From Pseudomonadota bacterium (lineage in GTDB: Bacteria; Pseudomonadota; Gammaproteobacteria; Steroidobacterales; Steroidobacteraceae), in contig JAJZLX010000293.1 of assembly GCA_021850555.1 (NCBI GenBank), forward strand, positions 1-7,452: 7,452 nucleotides of DNA, given 5' to 3'. Below, one piece after another: positions 4,843-7,452 of the stretch. The position numbers and the translations under genes were made by a program. The notes beneath the pieces were generated by a model. It made no database searches. It had not been told where the DNA came from and was given only the letters and a program-made list of their open reading frames with translations. Each line of letters starts with the position of its first letter. Position 1 is the stretch's first letter.

Positions 4843-7130
4843 ACCTCACCTCCGTTCTCCACTACTCCGCCCTGCTCGCGCAGCCACTCGGCGAGCTTGC
4901 TGTACCGCTCATCGAGGCTGTCGTCCTTAACCGCCTGGCCCACCGCGCGCGCATCCCCCACCATCACCATCAGCTTCTTCGCCCGCGTGATCCCGGTATA
5001 AATGAGGTTGCGTTTGAGCATCACGAAGTGCTCGCGCGCGATGGCCATCAGCACCACCGGGAACTCGGAGCCTTGGGATTTGTGGATCGTGAGCGCATAG
5101 GCGAGGCGGATCTCCTTCAGGTCCTCGCGGGAATATCCGATCAGCTTCTCATCGTCGTAGAGCACGTAGCAGCTGCCATCCCGCGGGTCCACCTCCTGCA
5201 CGAACCCGATCTCCCCGTTGAACACCTCCTTCTGGTAGTTGTTCTTGATCTGGATGACCTTGTCACCCTTGTAGAGCACCCCGCTTTGAAAGGGGATGGA
5301 GAGCCGCCGGCCGGAATTGAGCAGCCGCTGCAGCTCGATGTTCAGCTGATCGGTCCCGAGCGTGCCCTTCCTCATCGGCACCAGCACCTGGACGTCCTTC
5401 ACCGGATCAAACCCGCGCTCGCGCATCCCGACCACGAGCGCGAGCAGCCGCTCGCGGGACTTCTCCGGCTCGCTCTCGACCCGGAACCCGAAGTCCCCGC
5501 CAGCCTGGACGCAATCCATCCCCCTGTGCGGCATCGAACCGTGATTGACCCGGTGCGCATTGATGATGATCTGGCTCTCGGCCGCCTGGCGGAACACCAC
5601 TTCGAGCTTTACTACCGGGATCGCACCGCTCTGGATCAGATCGGAGAGCACACGGCCCGGACCCACAGACGGCAGCTGATCGCGATCGCCGACCAGCACC
5701 AGCCGCGCGCCCGCCGGGACCGCCGTGAGAAGAGCGCGTATCAGCGGCACATCCACCATCGACACCTCATCGATGATCAGCACGTCCGCCTCGATCGGAT
5801 GGTCCGCATCGCGCTTCGGCCCGCCAGGACCCCACTCGAGCGCACGGTGAATCGTGACCGCCTCGCACCCGATCGCCTCGCTCGCCCGCTTCGCCGCCTT
5901 GCCCGTCGGAGCACACACCAGCACCCGCGCTCGCCGGCCGCCACCGTCTGCCGCGCGCACCACCACACGCTGAAACGCGCGCACGATCGCCTTGGTGAGT
6001 GTCGTCTTGCCAGTCCCGGGTCCGCCGGTCACCACCATCACATTGCTCTCGAGCGCCGCGGACACCGCATCTCTCTGACGAGGATCGAGTGTGATGCCGA
6101 GCTCGCCCTCGGCCTTCGACACCGCGGCGGGCACGTCATCGACCCGCACGTACGAAGGCATATCACGCCGCTCGACCAGCGCCGCCGCCACCTCGCGCTC
6201 GGCCTCATAGAGCCACCGGGGAAACAAGCACACCTCCCCCGCCGACCAATCCACCACGATCTTCCCAACCTCAGCAAGCCGCTTGATCGAATCCCGAATC
6301 CGTTCGGCCACGCCAGCCGCGTCATTCAGCCCAAGAATCTTCAGCGCCGCCCGCGCGCCAGCCTCTGCCGGCACAGCACACGAACCCGAATCCACAGCCT
6401 GCTGAATGCAATAGAGCACCGCGGCATCCACACGCTCATCACTCTCCGCCGAAATCCCAAGCCCGCGCGCGATCAAATCGACCTTGAGAAACCCGAGCCC
6501 GGACAGGTCATCCGCCAGCCGATAGGGATTCATCTCAATCGCCGCGCGCGCCTTCTCCCCATAGAGCTGCTGCGCGACCTTCGCCTGCTTCACAGAAAGC
6601 CCAATCCCGCACAGCCACGCCAAGCTCTTCGCCTCGGCCGCCTTCTCGTTCCACGACTTCACAATAGCCGCCACGCGCTTCTTGCCGACCCCCTCCACCT
6701 CGCGCAACCGCTCGGGGGTTTTCTCGATGATCTCAGGCAGCTCGGCACCGAACCGCTCAACCAGCGCCGCCGCCAGCCCAGGGCCTATAGACTCAAGTGA
6801 ACTGGACATGTACTTCGCCAGCCCGTCCGCATCCTGCGGCGTCTCCAGAGTGATCCCGCTCGCCTTGAACTGCCGCCCGAACTTCTCGCTGGTCACCCAC
6901 TCGCCACGAGCAGTCAGACGCTCTCCAGGGGCAATCCGCATCGCGTAGCCCACCACCGTCGTGAGCACAGAACTACCTTTCACAGATACCCGTGCCACGA
7001 AGTAGCCGTTCAGAGGATTGTGGTACACCACTCGCTCCACGGTGCCACTTACCTCGCCGCCAGCCCCGCCGCCCACCGCGCGTACAGCCGCCCGTCCATC
7101 GAGCCCGAGCTCGCCCTGACCCTCGTTCAT
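4839..7130 (-). CDS. RecD2-like ATP-dependent 5'-3' DNA helicase (superfamily 1B)
   Basis: The 763-residue protein has the complete RecD2 architecture and unwinds or translocates on DNA. An OB-like N-terminal domain (about 25-95, with YHNPLNGYFVARV) is followed by helix-hairpin-helix repeats (SIGPGLAAALVERFG at 114-128, EVEGVGKKRVAAIVKSW at 144-160). The helicase motifs are Walker A GGPGTGKTT (369-377), CAPTGKAAKR (406-415), Walker B IIDEVSM (452-458), LVGDRDQLPSVGPG (479-492), VFRQA (512-516), and the C-terminal YALTIHKSQGSEF (678-690) with YTGITRAKK (711-719). No motif is damaged. The length fits stand-alone RecD2 (about 720-800), and no recB or recC is nearby. The frame is open to an ATG at 7271, but I chose ATG 7130 because it has GAGGTG 6 nt upstream and the extra 47 residues are arginine/cysteine-rich and unlike the family. 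It is probably the first gene of its cluster. RecD2 is cited because RecBCD-type RecD lacks this N-terminal layout. Confidence 0.95.
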   Translation of the reverse strand: MNEGQGELGLDGRAAVRAVGGGAGGEVSGTVERVVYHNPLNGYFVARVSVKGSSVLTTVVGYAMRIAPGERLTARGEWVTSEKFGRQFKASGITLETPQDADGLAKYMSSSLESIGPGLAAALVERFGAELPEIIEKTPERLREVEGVGKKRVAAIVKSWNEKAAEAKSLAWLCGIGLSVKQAKVAQQLYGEKARAAIEMNPYRLADDLSGLGFLKVDLIARGLGISAESDERVDAAVLYCIQQAVDSGSCAVPAEAGARAALKILGLNDAAGVAERIRDSIKRLAEVGKIVVDWSAGEVCLFPRWLYEAEREVAAALVERRDMPSYVRVDDVPAAVSKAEGELGITLDPRQRDAVSAALESNVMVVTGGPGTGKTTLTKAIVRAFQRVVVRAADGGGRRARVLVCAPTGKAAKRASEAIGCEAVTIHRALEWGPGGPKRDADHPIEADVLIIDEVSMVDVPLIRALLTAVPAGARLVLVGDRDQLPSVGPGRVLSDLIQSGAIPVVKLEVVFRQAAESQIIINAHRVNHGSMPHRGMDCVQAGGDFGFRVESEPEKSRERLLALVVGMRERGFDPVKDVQVLVPMRKGTLGTDQLNIELQRLLNSGRRLSIPFQSGVLYKGDKVIQIKNNYQKEVFNGEIGFVQEVDPRDGSCYVLYDDEKLIGYSREDLKEIRLAYALTIHKSQGSEFPVVLMAIAREHFVMLKRNLIYTGITRAKKLMVMVGDARAVGQAVKDDSLDERYSKLAEWLREQGGVVENGGEV

Positions 7131-7136
7131 CACGAC

Positions 7137-7142
7137 CACCTC
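7137..7142 (-). promoter_or_regulatory. Ribosome binding site that fixes the helicase start
   Basis: On the minus strand the site reads GAGGTG, 6 nt before ATG 7130. It is the reason for preferring this start to the ATG 141 nt upstream at 7271. Confidence 0.7.
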
Positions 7143-7335
7143 ACAGGCGAAAAGACGATGGGCGGAATAGGCATAGAACCGCGGGCAGGCGACTCGCCGG
7201 CGTGTGCGTAAACAGAGAAGGCACGCGCGCTGCGCTCGGGCAGAGGCACCCAAGTCAGCCTCACGCTGCACCAGATCTCATAGATTGTGACGTGTCGCAC
7301 GAGCACCTCTGCCTCTCTATCCGCCTGTACCGCCT

Positions 7336-7361
7336 ATAGGGATAAAACGTCCTATTTATCT
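7336..7361 (-). promoter_or_regulatory. AT-rich patch, possible promoter of the helicase-lipoprotein cluster
   Basis: In a GC-rich context this stretch is clearly AT-rich. On the minus strand it reads GATAAATAGGACGTTTTATC followed by CCTATAGG. It could hold a -10 element (GATAAA or TATAGG), but no matching TTGACA-like -35 stands at a proper distance. It also includes an ATAGG/CCTAT inverted pair (7336-7340 and 7351-7355). It lies about 200 nt before the helicase start. The assignment rests on position and composition only. Confidence 0.25.
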
Positions 7362-7397
7362 GAGCCTACCACGGGGTCGCACCACGGCGCTCAGCGG

Positions 7398-7420
7398 AAA
7401 TCCGACGATTCGTCGGATTT
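7398..7420. promoter_or_regulatory. Perfect 23-bp palindrome, probable operator
   Basis: The arms AAATCCGACGA and TCGTCGGATTT are exact reverse complements around a single central T at 7409. An 11-bp perfect arm pair in a non-coding region is unlikely by chance and suits a dimeric regulator or a small hairpin. It sits about 270 nt upstream of the helicase start. A bidirectional terminator is the main alternative, but each side has only three T residues after the stem, so termination would be weak. Confidence 0.5.
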
Positions 7421-7452
7421 GAAGGGCCATCGCACCGCAGGTCCTTGTGAAA

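Larger units (their letters stand above)
7131..7452. other. Gene-free leader region upstream of the helicase
   Basis: This 322-nt stretch at the right edge holds no convincing gene on either strand. The helicase frame remains open to 7271, but that part lacks family similarity and a ribosome site. It contains the ribosome site of the helicase, an AT-rich patch around 7336-7361 and a perfect palindrome at 7398-7420. Short plus-strand frames here (such as 6992-7339) look like arginine/proline-rich chance frames. Confidence 0.6.

Noticed and set aside
5028..6800. Plus-strand open frame of 590 codons
   Set aside because: It lies wholly antisense to the helicase, whose motifs are complete. The translation is rich in R, H, L and P without recognisable domains, typical of a shadow frame in GC-rich DNA.
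7131..7271. N-terminal extension of the helicase from an ATG at 7271
   Set aside because: The 47 extra residues are Arg/Cys-rich and unlike the family, and a good GAGGTG site precedes the ATG at 7130.
1..7452. CRISPR array, tRNA, rRNA or insertion-sequence ends
   Set aside because: I saw no regularly spaced direct repeats, tRNA-like cloverleaf, rRNA sequence, transposase motif or terminal inverted repeats.

Overview
The window is a GC-rich, tightly packed bacterial segment. Every gene I can support is on the minus strand, so transcription runs from high to low coordinates. Two genes carry classic lipoprotein signal peptides, and the genes use GAGG-type ribosome binding sites, so a diderm (probably proteobacterial) host is likely. 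I cannot name a species. The gene content (VirD4/TraG-like ATPase, phage Gp37/Gp68-family protein, phage-type uracil-DNA glycosylase, lone DNA methyltransferase, RecD2-like helicase) points to an integrative/conjugative element, plasmid or prophage-like island rather than a housekeeping locus. No integrase, relaxase, transposase or capsid gene is visible, so the kind of element stays open.

Layout in transcription order: (1) 7452-7131 is gene-free and holds a perfect 23-bp palindrome (7398-7420) and an AT-rich patch that may contain the promoter. (2) A RecD2-type helicase (7130-4839) overlaps by ATGA with (3) a lipoprotein (4842-4351), followed after 38 nt by (4) a second, small lipoprotein (4312-4019). 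(5) A 135-nt non-coding gap (4018-3884) separates the two gene clusters. (6) An XRE-family regulator (3883-3440) overlaps by ATGA with (7) a short soluble VirD4/TraG-like ATPase (3443-2538). Then come (8) a Gp37/Gp68 'three-Cys' protein (2534-1572), (9) a family-4-like uracil-DNA glycosylase (1575-928) and (10) the first 307 codons of a TSPPY-type DNA methyltransferase (923 to the left edge).

The second cluster (6-10) is almost certainly one translationally coupled unit: the junctions are ATGA, 3 nt, ATGA and 4 nt. It joins a regulator, a DNA-motor-like ATPase, a putative metal-binding enzyme, a base-excision enzyme and a DNA methyltransferase. Its members all look DNA-directed, but their joint role (transfer, protection of incoming DNA, modification or defence) is not shown by the sequence. 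It is the best candidate here for an undescribed system. Long plus-strand open frames, including one of 590 codons opposite the helicase, are antisense shadows of GC-rich genes.
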